Shown: piece by piece, positions 18,255-29,063 of the stretch
Layout: each line of letters opens with the position of its first letter
Position numbering within the stretch: the first letter of the stretch is position 1
Assembly: GCF_001421765.1 (NCBI RefSeq)
Contig: NZ_LMLA01000007.1
Span: 459,510-523,509, forward strand
Direction of reading: 5' to 3'
DNA length: 64,000 nt
Source: Sphingomonas sp. Leaf32
GTDB taxonomy: Bacteria; Pseudomonadota; Alphaproteobacteria; Sphingomonadales; Sphingomonadaceae
The notes under the pieces: model-generated
What the model was told of the DNA's origin: nothing
Seen by the model: only the letters and a program-made list of their open reading frames with translations
Databases searched by the model: none
Position numbers and translations under genes: made by a program

Positions 18255-18872
18255 TTAGCCCATAACTTCCAGCCCCAGCGCGCGGGCGGCGACGGCGGCC
18301 TGGGTGCGGTTGCCGACGTCGAGCTTGCGCAGCACGGCGGTCATGTGGACCTTCACCGTCGCTTCGGCGATGCCGAGGTCGTGGGCGATCTGTTTGTTGA
18401 GGCGGCCGGCGAGGACGCCGAGCAGTACGCGCAACTGGGTGGGGGTGAGCGCGGCGACGCGGGCGGCCATGTCGTCCGCCGGTGCGGCGTCGGGTGACTT
18501 GCGATCGCCGGCAAGGGCGGCGGCGATGGCGGCTTCGATCGAATCCAGCGCCGCGTCCTTGCCGACGAAGCCGACCGCGCCGAAGCGGGCGACCTGCGCG
18601 AAGGCCGCCGCGCGGTCGGCGCCCGACACGACGAGGATGGGCACCTCCGGTACTTCGGCGTGAAGCAGCGCCACGCCGCTATAGCCGACCGCGCCGGGCA
18701 TGTTCAGGTCGAGCAGGATCAGGGCAAGGTCGCCCGCGTCGCGCACGGCCTGTACCGCGCGGTCGAGCGATCCGGCCTCGACGATGCGGGCGTCGGGACG
18801 GACCTGCAGCACCGCCAGCGTCAGCGCCTGTCGGAACAGGGGGTGGTCGTCGGCGACGAGGATGGTGGTCAT
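18255..18872 (-). CDS. LuxR/NarL-family response regulator, CrbR/ErdR-like
   Basis: The 205-residue protein has a receiver domain (1-120, acidic pair DD at 8-9, phospho-acceptor Asp 55 in LILLDLNMPG, Lys in GKDA) and a C-terminal LuxR-type HTH (about 140-200, LTPTQLRVLLGVLAGRLNKQIAHDL...TVKVHM). It is the expected partner of the SLC5-type sensor kinase. In Vibrio (CrbR) and Pseudomonas (ErdR/AgmR) such regulators activate acs and related carboxylate genes. It converges on the esterase gene, with only 6 bp between stops. Confidence 0.85.
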   Translation of the reverse strand: MTTILVADDHPLFRQALTLAVLQVRPDARIVEAGSLDRAVQAVRDAGDLALILLDLNMPGAVGYSGVALLHAEVPEVPILVVSGADRAAAFAQVARFGAVGFVGKDAALDSIEAAIAAALAGDRKSPDAAPADDMAARVAALTPTQLRVLLGVLAGRLNKQIAHDLGIAEATVKVHMTAVLRKLDVGNRTQAAVAARALGLEVMG

Positions 18873-18894
18873 CGGCCTGTTCTCGTCTCTCCGT

Positions 18895-18980
18895 CGTCAC
18901 CCCGGAACTGATCCGGGGTCCCGCTTCTTCTGCGACGGTGGAGAAAGAAGCGGGACCCCGGGTCAAGCCCGGGGAGACGG
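18895..18980. repeat. REP-type inverted pair (family A)
   Basis: CGTCACCCCGGAACTGATCC at 18895 pairs with the complementary half ending AGCCCGGGGAGACG at 18980. The inner arms GCTTCTT/AAGAAGC extend the stem. It sits between the response regulator and MHS transporter genes. Confidence 0.8.
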
Positions 18981-19009
18981 GAATGGTTGCGTGTCGATCC
19001 CCGCGATCA

Positions 19010-20671
19010 TCAATCCCGGATATTCCGCCGGAACGTCTCCGGCAGGAACAGCACGCCCAGCACCAGCGTCACCACCGCCAACACCACCGGATACCACAGC
19101 CCGTAATAGATATCCCCGGTCGCCGCGACCATCGCGAACGCCGTCGTCGGCAGGAACCCACCGAACCAGCCATTGCCGATATGATAGGGCAGCGACATCG
19201 AGGTATAGCGGATGCGGCTGGGGAACAGTTCGACCAGCAATGCCGCGATCGGGCCATAGACCATGGTCACCAGGATCACCATGAACCACAGGATCAGCAC
19301 CACCAGCGGCTTGTCGATCGTCGCCGGATCGGCCTTCGCCGGATAGCCCGCCGCCGCCAGCGCCGCCGCGACCTCGCCCTGATAGGCGGTGATCGCCGCC
19401 GCTCGTGCCGGCCCGGTCACCGCCGCCGGGTTCGGCGCGACCAATAGCCGGTCGCCGACCGCAACGCTGGCGATGGTGCCAGCCGGTGCCTCGACATTGG
19501 TGTAGCTGATGCCGTTCTTCGCCAGATAGGATTTGGCGATGTCGCAGCTCCGGGCGTCGAACTTGTTGCGTCCGATCGGATCGAACTGCACCGAACAATC
19601 GCCGTCATGTGCGGTGACCCGCACTGGCGATTCGACCTGCGCCGCCGCCAGTGCCGGGTTGGCGGCATTCGTCAGCGCCCCGAACAGCGGGAAATAGGTC
19701 AGCGCCGCCAGCGCGCAGCCGCCCATGATGATCCATTTCCGCCCGATCTTGTCTGACAGCCAGCCGAAGAACACGAAGAACGGCGTCCCCAGCGCCAGCG
19801 ACACGGCAAGCAGCACGTTCACCGTCGCCCCGTCGACCTTCATCATCTTTTCGAGGAAGAACAGGACATAGAATTGCCCGGTATACCACACCACCGCCTG
19901 GCCCATCGCCGCCCCGAACAGCGCGATCAGCACGAGCTTCAGGTTCGGCCAGCGCAGGAACGCTTCGGTCAGGGGGGCCTTCGACGTCTTGCCCTCTTCC
20001 TTCATTTTCAGGAACACCGGGCTTTCCGACAATTGCAGCCTTATCCACATCGACACGCCCAGCAGCAGGATCGACACGAGGAACGGCAGCCGCCATCCGA
20101 ACCCGCCGAACGTCTCCTCGCCCAGCGCGGTACGGAACCCGATCACGACCAGCAGCGCCGCGAACAGCCCCATCGTCGCCGTCGTCTGGATGAAGCTCGT
20201 GTACAGCCCGCGCTTCCCGTCGGGCGCATGTTCCGCGACATAGGTCGCCGCGCCACCATATTCGCCGCCCAGCGCCAGCCCCTGCACGATCCGCAGCAGG
20301 ACGAGGATGATCGGCGCGGCCACGCCGATACTGGCATAGGAGGGGAGCAGGCCGACCGCGAAAGTCGACAGGCCCATCAGCCCCATCGTCACCAGGAACG
20401 TGTTCTTGCGCCCGACCAGATCGCCGATCCGCCCGAACACCAGCGCCCCGAACGGCCGCACCGCGAAGCCGGCCGCGAACGCGCCCAGCGCGAGGATGAA
20501 CCCCGTCGTCTCGTTCACGCCCGAAAAGAACTGCTTGGAGATATAGCTGGCGAGCAGCCCGTACAGGTAGAAGTCGTACCATTCGAACACGGTACCCAGC
20601 GACGACGCGGCGATCACCAGTTTCTCGTTCTGGCCCTTGGGGGTCGTCCCGGCCGTCGTTGCTTCCGCCAT
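19010..20671 (-). CDS. MHS-family MFS transporter with a large extracytoplasmic insertion
   Basis: The 553-residue transporter of the metabolite:H+ symporter family starts with the typical [19 protein letters not shown] and has [17 protein letters not shown] and [23 protein letters not shown]. Unlike standard 430-470-residue members, it carries about 110 extra residues between late helices (about 345-455) with two cysteines ([15 protein letters not shown]) that could form a disulfide outside the membrane. It is divergent from acs, sharing a 161-bp promoter region, so a carboxylate substrate is plausible but unproven. GAGAGGA precedes the start. Confidence 0.85.
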   Translation of the reverse strand: MAEATTAGTTPKGQNEKLVIAASSLGTVFEWYDFYLYGLLASYISKQFFSGVNETTGFILALGAFAAGFAVRPFGALVFGRIGDLVGRKNTFLVTMGLMGLSTFAVGLLPSYASIGVAAPIILVLLRIVQGLALGGEYGGAATYVAEHAPDGKRGLYTSFIQTTATMGLFAALLVVIGFRTALGEETFGGFGWRLPFLVSILLLGVSMWIRLQLSESPVFLKMKEEGKTSKAPLTEAFLRWPNLKLVLIALFGAAMGQAVVWYTGQFYVLFFLEKMMKVDGATVNVLLAVSLALGTPFFVFFGWLSDKIGRKWIIMGGCALAALTYFPLFGALTNAANPALAAAQVESPVRVTAHDGDCSVQFDPIGRNKFDARSCDIAKSYLAKNGISYTNVEAPAGTIASVAVGDRLLVAPNPAAVTGPARAAAITAYQGEVAAALAAAGYPAKADPATIDKPLVVLILWFMVILVTMVYGPIAALLVELFPSRIRYTSMSLPYHIGNGWFGGFLPTTAFAMVAATGDIYYGLWYPVVLAVVTLVLGVLFLPETFRRNIRD

Positions 20672-20757
20672 GCGGCATCCTCTCTCGTCCGGGCGCGGTC
20701 TTCAAGCCGGCACCTCTCTGCCGCGCCAGTGTCACGCATCGCGGCCATGACCGCCAG

Positions 20758-20773
20758 TACAACCTTGGTCGTA
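20758..20773. promoter_or_regulatory. 16-bp dyad TACnACCnnGGTnGTA between the MHS transporter and acs
   Basis: TACAACCTTGGTCGTA has perfect TAC-n-ACC / GGT-n-GTA symmetry. NarL/LuxR-family dimers commonly bind such short inverted half-sites. It lies 60 bp before the acs ATG and upstream of a possible promoter (TTGACG at 20786-20791, ACATCA near 20809), about 55 bp above the predicted start of transcription, a typical activator position. Binding by the local CrbR-like regulator is an inference. Confidence 0.45.
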
Positions 20774-20832
20774 GCGACCGGTGGCTTGACGCCCGCCACC
20801 CGAACCGCACATCAGGCGCACAGGAGAGAGAT

Positions 20833-22767
<1,935 letters not shown>

Positions 22768-22788
22768 GGGGCTGTCACCCACCCCGCC

Positions 22789-22872
22789 CGTCACCCCGGG
22801 CTTGACCCGGGGTCCCGCTTTCCTCGCCCATTGCAGTAGAAGCGGGACCCCGGGTCAAGGCCGGGGTGACGG
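22789..22872. repeat. REP-type inverted pair (family A)
   Basis: CGTCACCCCGGGCTTGACCC pairs with the half ending CAAGGCCGGGGTGACG 22 bp after the acs stop. Inner GTCCCGCTT/AAGCGGGAC arms extend the stem. It may end acs transcription. Confidence 0.82.
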
Positions 22873-22910
22873 AAGGGAGCAGGTGTCACGTTTGCGGCCC
22901 TGGACCCCCG

Positions 22911-23044
22911 CCTGCGCGGGGGTACGGTTGTGTCTTGGGCGGCGTCCTTACCTGCCACGACCGTCATCCCAGCGGAGGCTGGGATCTCTCGGGTGTAGCG
23001 CGGTCTCTTTGCTGCGGGACACCTCAGCCTGCGCTGGGGTGACG
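22911..23044. repeat. cluster of REP units (families A/B mixed)
   Basis: A lone hairpin (GGACCCCCGCCTGCGCGGGG, 22911 on) is followed by a pair with CGTCATCCCAGCGGAGGCTG at 22962 and CAGCCTGCGCTGGGGTGACG ending 23044. Together with the preceding pair these fill the 310-bp gap between the convergent acs and ybdD-like genes; no gene is seen. Confidence 0.75.
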
Positions 23045-23077
23045 TGCTTGGCGTAGGGGTGTGCCGTGGGCCGGCGT

Positions 23078-23266
23078 TCAGCAACACCTCGGCGGAGCAC
23101 CGGGGCCGGTGCCGTAGCGCCGGGCGATGCGGTCGCGGTGGAATTGCTTGAGCGTCATCACCGGTTCGCCAGGGTGATGCGCCGCGCGATGGGCGACGTA
23201 GCGGTCGTAATCGGGGACGCCGACCATCAGCCGCGCGCCCTCCGCCAGCCTATGCAGGAAGCGCAT
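23078..23266 (-). CDS. YbdD/YjiX family small protein, CstA partner
   Basis: The 62-residue protein (start MRFLHRLAEGARLMVGVPDY, then YDRYVAHRAAHHPGEPVMT and FHRDRIARRYG) matches the conserved small protein encoded directly after cstA/btsT genes (DUF466). GCAGGAGGT lies just upstream. It overlaps the end of cstA by 17 bp, implying coupled translation. Its role in CstA-type uptake is not established. Confidence 0.85.
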   Translation of the reverse strand: MRFLHRLAEGARLMVGVPDYDRYVAHRAAHHPGEPVMTLKQFHRDRIARRYGTGPGAPPRCC

Positions 23267-25331
23267 CGCCGACCTCCTGCGTGGTGGGAACGGGCGATGC
23301 CTTCGCCTTGCGGATCGCGCCGATGCCATAGGCGAGGATCGACAGCACGACGACGATGAACAGCACGCACAGCGCGGCGTCGATGCGGTCGTTGAGGATG
23401 ATCCGCTGCATCTCCGCTGCCGTCTTGGCGGGGGCGAGGATTTCGCCACGGGCCATCGCGTCGGAGAAGACGCGGGCATGGGCGAGGAAGCCGACCTTCG
23501 GATTGGCGTCGAACAGCTTCTGCCAGCCGGCGGTCAGGGTGCAGATCAGCAACCATGCGGTCGGGACGATCGTCACCCAGGCATAGCGGTCGCGCTTCAT
23601 CTTGAAGAGCAGGACGGTCGACAGGATCAGCGCGATGGCGGCGAGCATCTGGTTCGAGATGCCGAACAGCGGCCACAGCGTGTTGATGCCGCCCAGCGGG
23701 TCGGTGACGCCGCTGTAGAGGAAATAGCCCCAGGCGGCGACGGCCAGCGCGGTGCCGATCAGGTTGGGGCCGATCCGCTGCGTCTCCTTCATCGAGGGGA
23801 TGAAGCTGCCGAGCAGGTCCTGGATCATGAAGCGGGCGACGCGGGTGCCGGCATCGACCGTGGTCAGGATGAACAGCGCTTCGAACAGGATGGCGAAATG
23901 GTACCAGAAGGCCATCATCGCCTGTCCGCCGATCACCCGTGACAGGATATGCGCCATGCCGACCGCCAGCGTCGGGGCACCGCCCGCGCGCGACAGGATG
24001 CTGGTTTCGCCGACGTCGCGCGCCAACTGGGTCAGCATGTCGGGGGTGACGACGAAGCCCCACTGGGCGATCGCCTGCGCCGCCGACTGCGCCGTCGTGC
24101 CGATGAGGGCGGGCGGGGCGTTCATCGCGAAATAGACGGCGGGGTCGAGCACGCAGGCCGCGATCAGCGCCATGATCGCGACGAAGCTCTCGGTCAGCAT
24201 CGCGCCGTAGCCGATGAAGCGCAGATCGGCCTCGCTCGCGATCATTTTCGGCGTGGTGCCGCTGGCGATCAGCGCGTGGAAGCCGGAGACGGCACCGCAG
24301 GCGATGGTGATGAACAGGAACGGGAACAGCTTGCCCGAAAATGCCGGGCCGGTGCCGTCGATGAAGTGGGTGATCGCCGGCATCTGCAAATCGGGGCGGA
24401 CGATCAGGATGCCGAGGGCCAAGCCGGCGATCACCCCGATCTTGAGGAAGGTCGACAGGTAATCGCGCGGGGCGAGCAACAGCCACACCGGCGCAACCGA
24501 CGCGACGAAGCCGTACGCCATCAGGATCAGCGCCAGCGCGGTGCCCGAATAGGTGAACATCGGCGCGAAGACCGGCGAATGCGCCACCGGCTCGCCCCCG
24601 ACGATCGCCGCCATCAGCAGGACGAAGCCGATCACCGACATCTCGGCGATCTTGCCGGGACGCAGGAAGCGGCCGTACAGCCCCATCAGCACCGCGATCG
24701 GGATGGTCGCGAAAACGGTGAAGGTGCCCCACGGGCTGCCGGTCAGCGCCTTGACCACCACCAGCGCCAGCACTGCGAGCAGGATAATCATAATCATTAG
24801 CACGCCGATCAGCGCGATGGTGCCAGGGATCAGCCCCATTTCGCTGCGGATCATGTCGCCCAGCGACCGCGCGTCGCGGCGGGTGGAGAAATAGAGGATC
24901 AGGAAGTCCTGCACCGCCCCGGCGAAGACGACGCCGGCCAGCAGCCAGAGCGTGCCGGGGAGATAGCCCATCTGTGCCGCGAGGACGGGGCCGACCAGTG
25001 GTCCTGCACCGGCGATGGCGGCGAAATGGTGGCCGAACAGCACGCCCTTGTGTGTGGGCACATAATCCAGCCCGTCGTCGCGGCGGACCGCCGGAGTGGC
25101 ACGCGAGGGATCGACGCGCAGCACGCGCGACGCGATGAACAGGCCGTAGAAGCGATAGGCGATGGCATAGACGCAGAGCGAGGCGACGACGATCCACAGC
25201 GCGTTGACCGGCTCGCCGCGCATCAGCGCGATCCAGCCGAGCGCCACCGCGCCGATGATGGCCACCGCCGCCCAGCCGAGCCAGCCGCCGATGCTGGTCG
25301 GTGCGATCGGTGTCCGTGCTGCCGTTGCCAT
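23250..25331 (-). CDS. cstA: carbon starvation protein CstA-family transporter
   Basis: The 693-residue inner-membrane protein has about 16-18 predicted helices and typical CstA motifs: HHFAAIAGAGPLVGPVLAAQMG, DFLILYFSTRRDARSLGDMI and IACGAVSGFHALIASGTTPKM. Family members import pyruvate or peptides when preferred carbon runs out. ATG 25331 (MATAARTPIAPTSIGGW) has GGGGAGAGGC upstream. It forms a unit with the YbdD-like gene. Its place beside acs suggests coordinated scavenging of overflow acids; shared regulation by the nearby CrbSR-like pair is speculative. Confidence 0.93.
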   Translation of the reverse strand: MATAARTPIAPTSIGGWLGWAAVAIIGAVALGWIALMRGEPVNALWIVVASLCVYAIAYRFYGLFIASRVLRVDPSRATPAVRRDDGLDYVPTHKGVLFGHHFAAIAGAGPLVGPVLAAQMGYLPGTLWLLAGVVFAGAVQDFLILYFSTRRDARSLGDMIRSEMGLIPGTIALIGVLMIMIILLAVLALVVVKALTGSPWGTFTVFATIPIAVLMGLYGRFLRPGKIAEMSVIGFVLLMAAIVGGEPVAHSPVFAPMFTYSGTALALILMAYGFVASVAPVWLLLAPRDYLSTFLKIGVIAGLALGILIVRPDLQMPAITHFIDGTGPAFSGKLFPFLFITIACGAVSGFHALIASGTTPKMIASEADLRFIGYGAMLTESFVAIMALIAACVLDPAVYFAMNAPPALIGTTAQSAAQAIAQWGFVVTPDMLTQLARDVGETSILSRAGGAPTLAVGMAHILSRVIGGQAMMAFWYHFAILFEALFILTTVDAGTRVARFMIQDLLGSFIPSMKETQRIGPNLIGTALAVAAWGYFLYSGVTDPLGGINTLWPLFGISNQMLAAIALILSTVLLFKMKRDRYAWVTIVPTAWLLICTLTAGWQKLFDANPKVGFLAHARVFSDAMARGEILAPAKTAAEMQRIILNDRIDAALCVLFIVVVLSILAYGIGAIRKAKASPVPTTQEVGDALPA

Positions 25332-25432
25332 GCGCCTCTCCCCGGTTTTGGGAGAGTATTGGCGGAAGGTTGCAGGGGATGCCATGGGTTTCGTGCAAGG
25401 CGGGAGCTTTCAAGGACCTGTCACGCCTTGCG

Positions 25433-25548
25433 CCGTTCGTCCTGAGTAGCCGTTGAGCTTGTCGAAACGGCGTATCGAAGGATCGTCCGAGGCCAGGTAC
25501 TTCGATACGGGTCTTCGACAAGCTCAGCCCCTACTCAGCACGAACGGT
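25433..25548. repeat. family C inverted-repeat element, copy 1
   Basis: The ends CCGTTCGTCCTGAGTAG and CTACTCAGCACGAACGG are reverse complements except for one base. Inner arms GAGCTTGTCGAA/TTCGACAAGCTC and GTATCGAAG/CTTCGATAC follow. It lies just before the phosphatase gene, so part of it will be in that gene's 5' leader. Confidence 0.82.
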
Positions 25549-25581
25549 TTTGTTTTTTTGCATGGGACGCCCAGTATTCCG

Positions 25582-26046
25582 ATGATGCCCACCCGCTCGA
25601 TCCTGTTCGTCTGCCTCGGCAATATCTGTCGCTCACCGCTGGCGGAGGCAGCGCTGCGCGATGCGGCGGCGCGGGCCGGGGTCGATCTGGAGGTCGATTC
25701 GGCCGGTACCGGGGCGTGGCATGTCGGCGATCCCCCCGACCGGCGGGCGCAGGCCGAGGCGCGGCGGCATGGGATCGACATTTCCGGCTATCGCGGGCGA
25801 CAGGTACAGGCGGCGGATTTTCAGCGCTTCACCCATATTTACGCGCTCGATCACGACAATCTGGCCGAGTTGCGGCGTCGGATGCCGGTGGACGCGACGG
25901 CGGTGGTCGCCTTGCTGATGGACGTGGTGCCGGCGCGCGCGGGGCAAGCGGTCGCCGACCCCTATTATGGCGATGCCGCCGGCTTTGCGGTGACGTGGGG
26001 GGATGTATCGGCAGCGGCGGCGGCGATCGTGGCAGGGTTGCGGTAG
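25582..26046 (+). CDS. low-molecular-weight protein-tyrosine phosphatase
   Basis: The 154-residue LMW-PTP has the catalytic loop CLGNICRS at 11-18 (Cys 11, Arg 17, a C-X5-R motif) and the general-acid Asp in VADPYYGDAAGF near the C-terminus. Such enzymes dephosphorylate tyrosines, often on polysaccharide-export kinases, but no such kinase is nearby. Two adjacent ATG codons (25582, 25585) fit. Its leader is largely a family C repeat. Confidence 0.9.
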   Translation: MMPTRSILFVCLGNICRSPLAEAALRDAAARAGVDLEVDSAGTGAWHVGDPPDRRAQAEARRHGIDISGYRGRQVQAADFQRFTHIYALDHDNLAELRRRMPVDATAVVALLMDVVPARAGQAVADPYYGDAAGFAVTWGDVSAAAAAIVAGLR

Positions 26047-26080
26047 AGGTGCCCGCCGGAGCGCGATGACGTCAAATGGA

Positions 26081-26194
26081 ACCGTTCGTGCTGAGGTGCC
26101 GCTGAACACAGTCGAAGCGGCGTGTCGAAGGACCGTCAAGGGTGCTTCGATACGGGCCTTCGACAAGCTCAGTCCCTACTCAGCACGAACGGTT
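26081..26194. repeat. family C inverted-repeat element, copy 2
   Basis: The ends ACCGTTCGTGCTGAG and CTCAGCACGAACGGT pair perfectly over at least 13 bp. The internal GTGTCGAAGGACCG and CTTCGATACGGGC segments match copies 1 and 3. Confidence 0.82.
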
Positions 26195-26221
26195 CTATTC
26201 GAGGTCATCACGCTCCAACGG

Positions 26222-26249
26222 CGTCACCCCGGCCTGCGCCGGGGTGACG
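26222..26249. repeat. single REP hairpin (family A)
   Basis: CGTCACCCCGGCCTGCGCCG followed by GGGTGACG is a perfect hairpin, 20 bp past the DUF1190 gene stop. It could end that operon's transcript. Confidence 0.75.
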
Positions 26250-26268
26250 TGATCGCGCGCGCGAGGGC

Positions 26269-26889
26269 CTACCCCCCGAACGACCGCCCGCCCCCACCCC
26301 AGCCGCCGCTGGAGCGTGCGCTTACCCGGCCGCCGAAGCCGCCGCGCGACACGACCGAGCTGCGCGTCTGGATGCGCTGGGTCGTGACCGGGGTCGTGAT
26401 CGCCTTGCTGCCGACATTGTAGCGATAGCCGCTGTTCGGGCTGAGATACGCGCCGCCCGGCGTGTACCAGCCGCCGTCGCGCTGGCTACGATACAGGCCG
26501 CCATAATTGTAGCGCGCCGAATTGTTGTTGAGGATCTGGCCGATCAGGAAGCCGGTGAGCAGCGGCGTGAAGAAGCTCTGGCCGCCCTCGGTGCGGCGCT
26601 GGCACTGTGCCGCGCCGAACTGTTCCTCGCACAGCGCCTGGCTGTCGTAGCGCGGGGCGGCCTTGCCGTCGTCGTTGAACGCCTTTTGCTGGGCGGCGGT
26701 GCAGGTGGCGCGGTCGTACTGGCCGCTGTCGACGCATTGCTGCACCGTCTGGAACGCGGCGACCTCGGTCGGCGGGCCGAAGCGCGCCTGTTCGTTATTG
26801 TCGTCGCAGCCCGACAGCATCGCGACCGCACCGACGGCGGACAGGCCGGCGGCGACCGAGCGTTTGCGGCGGGGGGGCAGGGTGGTCAT
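26269..26889 (-). CDS. DUF1190 lipoprotein (YgiB/YjfM family)
   Basis: The 206-residue protein has a basic N-terminus and a lipobox-like LSGCDDNNEQ (Cys about 28), four further cysteines in QCVDSGQYDRATC and LCEEQFGAAQC, and a Ser/Gly-rich tail ending GGGGRSFGG. This matches E. coli YgiB/YjfM (DUF1190). It is the last gene of a minus-strand unit with DUF350, DUF2491 and a K+ channel, 13 bp after the DUF350 stop. An envelope role is assumed from the company it keeps. Confidence 0.82.
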   Translation of the reverse strand: MTTLPPRRKRSVAAGLSAVGAVAMLSGCDDNNEQARFGPPTEVAAFQTVQQCVDSGQYDRATCTAAQQKAFNDDGKAAPRYDSQALCEEQFGAAQCQRRTEGGQSFFTPLLTGFLIGQILNNNSARYNYGGLYRSQRDGGWYTPGGAYLSPNSGYRYNVGSKAITTPVTTQRIQTRSSVVSRGGFGGRVSARSSGGWGGGGRSFGG

Positions 26890-26902
26890 GGGCGCAACCC
26901 TC

Positions 26903-27316
26903 TCAATAGGTCATCGACGCGGCGTTCAGCAGCCCGACGCCGATCGAGGTCGCCGCGCTGTAGATCGCGCTGGCGATGTTGCCGCCTTCGATTCGCGCAG
27001 TCATGTCGCGCACGATCACGCGACGGATGATGAAGGCGGCGACGATCTGGATCACGCCCGCCAGGAGGCCCCAGGCAGCGAATTCGACGAGGCTGCCGGT
27101 CACTTCGAGCGCGGAGGCGAGCGGCAGCGCGAAGCCGATGATCGCCCCGCCCAGCGCCACCGCCGCGGCGGGGTTGTTCGCCGCGATCAGCGCGCGTTCG
27201 TCATAGGGGGTCGACACCTGATACAGCCATTTGAAGACGGTCAGGAACAGGCAGGCAAGGCCGAAGGCGACGACGAAGTGCACCGCTCCGTCGATGAAAT
27301 AGGCAATATCGAACAT
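26903..27316 (-). CDS. DUF350 membrane protein (YjfL family)
   Basis: The 137-residue protein has four predicted helices (about 8-28, 45-65, 75-97, 110-132). The sequence PYDERALIAANNPAAAVALG is typical of DUF350/YjfL. These small inner-membrane proteins occur in operons with DUF2491, PspA-like and glutathionylspermidine-synthase genes. It follows the DUF2491 gene by 11 bp. Biochemical function is unknown. Confidence 0.85.
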   Translation of the reverse strand: MFDIAYFIDGAVHFVVAFGLACLFLTVFKWLYQVSTPYDERALIAANNPAAAVALGGAIIGFALPLASALEVTGSLVEFAAWGLLAGVIQIVAAFIIRRVIVRDMTARIEGGNIASAIYSAATSIGVGLLNAASMTY

Positions 27317-27327
27317 CCCGATCCCCT

Positions 27328-27969
27328 TCAGGCGTTGAATTCGGCGGGTAGCAGCGGCAGCCCGACCATGATCTCGTGCGTCAGGTCGCCACCCTCGGGC
27401 TGCATCGCCAGCGCCAGCAGCAACTCCTGTCCCTCGGGCGGGACTTCGCGCGCGTAGAGCATACAGGCCTGCTTGATATGGCGGACCGGGCGGCCGGTAC
27501 GTTCCTCATACACCGCTTCCCACAGTTCGACCGGCGGCTGCACCCGATCGTCGTCGGGATACCAGAAGCGGTCGAAGCGGGCGAGGCCGGGTTCGTCCCA
27601 TAGCGGCTGCGACAGGCGCTGGCGGAATGCGCCGGTATCGGCCCAGTCGGTCGGATAGCTCGACGACCAGGGCCGGAACAGGGTGAAGTCGTCGGCGTCG
27701 GTCCCGTCCGCCCGCTGGCTGACCGCCTGCAGCATCAGTTCGTCGTCAGTGTAGAAACGATGGACATGGCTGCCATCATCCAGCCGGATCAGCCCCTGCG
27801 CGGTGATTTCCAACGTGTCGCGTTCGAGGGTGAAGGCCGCGCCGCTCAGCCGCCGCCATGCCAGCGCGTCCAGCCGGACCTGTCGTCCGATGGTGATGTT
27901 GCGCACCACCGCCACCGCCGGGGTGTCGTCCCGCGAACCACTGCCGCCGAACAGGCTGCCGAAAATCAT
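27328..27969 (-). CDS. DUF2491 protein (YjfK family)
   Basis: The 213-residue soluble protein resembles E. coli YjfK. It has QVRLDALAWRRLSG, GSHVHRFYTDDELMLQ, FDRFWYPDDDRVQPPVELWE and EVPPEGQELLLALAM in order, and no signal or membrane segment. The start overlaps the K+ channel stop by 4 bp (ATGA), so the two are translationally coupled. Function is unknown, but the gene travels with pspA-like genes. Confidence 0.82.
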   Translation of the reverse strand: MIFGSLFGGSGSRDDTPAVAVVRNITIGRQVRLDALAWRRLSGAAFTLERDTLEITAQGLIRLDDGSHVHRFYTDDELMLQAVSQRADGTDADDFTLFRPWSSSYPTDWADTGAFRQRLSQPLWDEPGLARFDRFWYPDDDRVQPPVELWEAVYEERTGRPVRHIKQACMLYAREVPPEGQELLLALAMQPEGGDLTHEIMVGLPLLPAEFNA

Positions 27970-28970
27970 GCCGCGATCCTTGTCCGCGCGATGTAGAACA
28001 GCCGGTCGCCGACCGCGACCTGGCCCGCGGGGTCGAATACCGGCGAATTGCTGCCAGCGCCACAGGTCGCGACCAATATCCCGCCGCGCGTCCGCAGATC
28101 GCGCGCGGCGTCGTCGAAGCTGCCGCCCGCCCGCGCCGTCGTGGCATAGAGCGTGCCGCCGTCGTCGGTATGGCTGGCCAGTTGCGCGATCAGGCGGCTG
28201 GAGCCGGGATCGCTCAGCGCCTTCACCACCAGTTCGACGGTCGGGGTCAGCACGACCTCCACCTGCGGGCAGTGGGCAGCGAGCAGGCCTGCGGTGTCGG
28301 GGTCGCGCAGGAAGCAGACGACGTGACCGGTGTCGTTGAGCGCGGTCACCGCCAGCGTCGCGGCGAGGGTGTCCGGATCGGACGGGCCATAGACGATCAC
28401 GCGTTCGGCGGTCGCGACACCGGCGCGCCGAAGATCGGCGGGCGCGGTCAGCGACGGCACGCGCACGAAGCGGTGGGTGGTCGCATCGCCCGCCAGTTCC
28501 TCCGTCGCGACCAGCACCAGTTCATGGCCCTGCCCGTCGGCGACGATCTCCGCGATCATGCGCGGCGTGCGATCGGGGTCGTAGCCGACCAGAACGATAT
28601 GGCCCCGCATCGCGCTATAGTCCCCCAGGCCCATCCGCCGCCGCCGCCAGCGTGCCGACACCCCGGCAAAGGCGCGGGCGATCGACACGGTGAACAGCGC
28701 GATCGCGCCGGGCATGACGAACAGCGCGGTGACGATCCGGCCCATGTCCGATTTCGGCGACAGGTCGCCATAGCCGACCGTCGAGGCGGTGGTCGCATAC
28801 CAGTAGAGATAGGCGGGCAGGGCCGCCAGGTCGGCTTCGCCCGCCCAGGACAGCAGCTCCCACGATAGCGTCATGTGCAGCACCAGCAGCGCGAACAGCA
28901 CGCCGCGATGCAATTCGCTGGCCGCGAGGTAGAGCCGCCGCAGATATGTGCCCAGAGAGAATGGCTTCAT
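27966..28970 (-). CDS. potassium channel with C-terminal nucleotide-binding (TrkA-N/RCK) domain
   Basis: The 334-residue protein has two main helices around a pore loop with selectivity filter TVGYGD (64-69), then a Rossmann-type RCK domain (about 118-230, GHIVLVGYDPD) and a C-terminal lobe. It would carry K+ across the inner membrane with gating by a cytosolic ligand. It heads the minus-strand half of the yjf-like cluster and overlaps the DUF2491 gene, linking ion flux to this envelope module. The E. coli yjf operon has no such channel in that place. Confidence 0.88.
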   Translation of the reverse strand: MKPFSLGTYLRRLYLAASELHRGVLFALLVLHMTLSWELLSWAGEADLAALPAYLYWYATTASTVGYGDLSPKSDMGRIVTALFVMPGAIALFTVSIARAFAGVSARWRRRRMGLGDYSAMRGHIVLVGYDPDRTPRMIAEIVADGQGHELVLVATEELAGDATTHRFVRVPSLTAPADLRRAGVATAERVIVYGPSDPDTLAATLAVTALNDTGHVVCFLRDPDTAGLLAAHCPQVEVVLTPTVELVVKALSDPGSSRLIAQLASHTDDGGTLYATTARAGGSFDDAARDLRTRGGILVATCGAGSNSPVFDPAGQVAVGDRLFYIARTRIAA

Positions 28971-28995
28971 CCTTCGACCGCCCCCACCTTGCTTT

Positions 28996-29034
28996 TTGGT
29001 CGCGCCTTATGCTTGGGGTGTCAAGCGCGGCCAA
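28996..29034. promoter_or_regulatory. dyad in the divergent promoter of the yjf-like cluster
   Basis: TTGGTCGCGC (28996-29005) and GCGCGGCCAA (29025-29034) are inverted repeats in 9 of 10 bp with a 19-bp spacer, centred in the 93-bp gap between the two divergent units. It is a candidate shared operator; the binding protein is unknown. Confidence 0.35.
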
Positions 29035-29063
29035 ACCACCGGGCCGACGTTTCGGAGGGATGG

